Assembly (NCBI GenBank): GCA_964460665.1
Contig: CAYWSL010000006.1
Span: 11,461 to 75,460, forward strand
From: K23-9 sp964460665
GTDB taxonomy: Bacteria > Planctomycetota > Planctomycetia > Pirellulales > Pirellulaceae
Reading direction: 5' to 3'
Length of the DNA: 64,000 nt
A model generated the notes under the pieces. That model searched no databases and was not told where the DNA came from. It was given only the letters and a program-made list of their open reading frames with translations. Below are positions 63,377 to 64,000 of the stretch, in pieces. The position numbers and the translations under genes were made by a program. Within the stretch, counting starts at the first letter, position 1; each line of letters begins with the position of its first letter.

Positions 63377-64000
63377 CTACTGAAGCATGCGCGACAACAC
63401 AGCGCTGACGATCGCTGCCCCTACATCGCGGCGGTGTTCATATTCTCGGTTCACTTGCACTTCACGCGAGTAACCAAGCGCCGGGCGAGCGACTGTGTGA
63501 GTTCGCGTTCGATTGACGTACAACGATTTTTGTGCCGGGATTCCCAACACCGTTCCCGGCACGGGTGGCTGCGGAGCCGGGTAGCGGACTTCGGGAACAG
63601 TCGTTGGAAGCGGTGGAGTGATTGGGTTGAGCTCAAACGATTCGTAGCTCGGTTCAGTGTATTGAGGCACTGATTGCTGAGGCGTTGTGATCGGACCGTT
63701 CAACGTTGGAACCTCGTAGTTTGGAGCCGTTACGTGAGGAACCGTTGAATTTGGCACGGTCAAATTTGGAACGGCTGTGCTGGGAAAAGTCGGATACGGT
63801 GCGTTTGCTTGCGGTGCGACTTGGTTGGGAACACCATTGGGAAACGGCACGTTCACGCGAGGCACCGTTACATCAGGCAGCGGCGCGTAGCTGGGTGCCG
63901 GTGCGTAGCTGGGTGCCGGTGCGTAGCTGGGTGCCGGTGCGTAGCTGGGTGCCGGTGCGTAGTTGGGTGCCGGTGTGTAGTTGGGTGCCGGTGTGTAAAC
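63377..64000 (-). CDS. proline-rich hexapeptide-repeat protein, N-terminus outside the window
   Basis: About 207 residues and the stop codon are in the window; the frame runs off the right edge. The visible N-terminal part is a hexapeptide repeat of the form Y-A-P-A-P-S/N (about six copies, TPAPNYTPAPNYAPAPSYAP). It is followed by Pro/Val/Asn-rich sequence (VPRVNVPFPNGVPNQVAPQ) and an Arg-rich ending (YVNRTRTHTVARPALGYSR, NREYEHRRDVGAAIVSAVLS). It may be a cell-surface or peptidoglycan-linked protein; no family is recognised. Identical DNA copies of the repeats suggest rapid variation. It is convergent to rph. Confidence 0.65.
   Translation of the reverse strand, partial: VYTPAPNYTPAPNYAPAPSYAPAPSYAPAPSYAPAPSYAPLPDVTVPRVNVPFPNGVPNQVAPQANAPYPTFPSTAVPNLTVPNSTVPHVTAPNYEVPTLNGPITTPQQSVPQYTEPSYESFELNPITPPLPTTVPEVRYPAPQPPVPGTVLGIPAQKSLYVNRTRTHTVARPALGYSREVQVNREYEHRRDVGAAIVSAVLSRMLQ
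63893..64000 (-). repeat. 18-bp coding repeats (hexapeptide), running off the edge
   Basis: The unit GCACCGGCACCCAGCTAC (minus strand) repeats about six times with few changes, encoding A-P-A-P-S-Y. The array continues past the window, so its length is unknown. Confidence 0.85.

Overview
The window reads as chromosomal DNA of a marine planctomycete of the Pirellulaceae (Rhodopirellula-like). The signs are two sets of planctomycete cytochrome c proteins (PSCyt1 / DUF1549 / DUF1553) with DUF1501 partners, giant propeller-HEAT-CxxCH dehydrogenases, a sulfatase, a XylR-type AraC regulator, genes for tetrahydromethanopterin (H4MPT) C1 metabolism, and a remnant of the planctomycete ECF sigma family. 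GC is moderate, genes lie on both strands with loose spacing, and many genes lack a Shine-Dalgarno sequence. I saw no tRNA, rRNA, CRISPR array or intact transposon. Two 100-N runs (25420-25519 and 35423-35522) are scaffold joins whose flanks repeat the same 55 bp.

Layout. 1-4283 (minus): DUF1549/DUF1553 cytochrome protein followed by a truncated DUF1501 protein. 4527-5717: secreted VCBS-repeat protein. 5758-8956: Mla-type lipid transport operon (mlaE, mlaF, mlaD). 8975-11346: divergent phosphoesterase and D-amino acid dehydrogenase. 11467-21252: carbohydrate-oxidation neighbourhood with a PVC dehydrogenase, a XylR-like regulator, a Gfo/Idh/MocA oxidoreductase and a 1445-residue ThuA-propeller-HEAT-cytochrome fusion. 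21255-30694: housekeeping and mixed genes (ilvD, a DUF1080 protein, a HAD hydrolase, a BASS transporter, a zinc-ribbon membrane protein, a PQQ-like propeller protein, a cold-shock protein, yaaA, gluQ). 30864-35343: hypothetical proteins, a long inverted repeat and a possible small RNA ending in a strong terminator. 35344-38466: DUF368 and uppP (undecaprenyl phosphate carrier recycling) with a broken sigma factor between them, then lexA. 38538-45904 (minus): GH38-like protein, Ser/Thr kinase, histidine kinase and sigma-54 response regulator. 46567-52844: PilM-led three-gene operon resembling a reduced PilM/N/O inner-membrane assembly. 52866-55881: ATP-grasp, fae and a methylene-H4MPT dehydrogenase. 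56234-62229: DUF1501, sulfatase and DUF1549/1553 cytochrome protein. 62587-63282: rph. 63377-64000: C-terminal part of a proline-rich hexapeptide-repeat protein running off the edge.

The genes suggest a heterotroph breaking down sulfated polysaccharide (sulfatase, ThuA, Gfo/Idh/MocA, DUF1080, GH38-like, heme dehydrogenases) with a Gram-negative envelope (Mla, UppP/DUF368, PilM) and H4MPT-linked formaldehyde handling. The least explained parts are the PilM operon, the untranslated region at 34720-35343, the alternative-hairpin leaders before the cold-shock gene and before pilM, and the XylR operator array.
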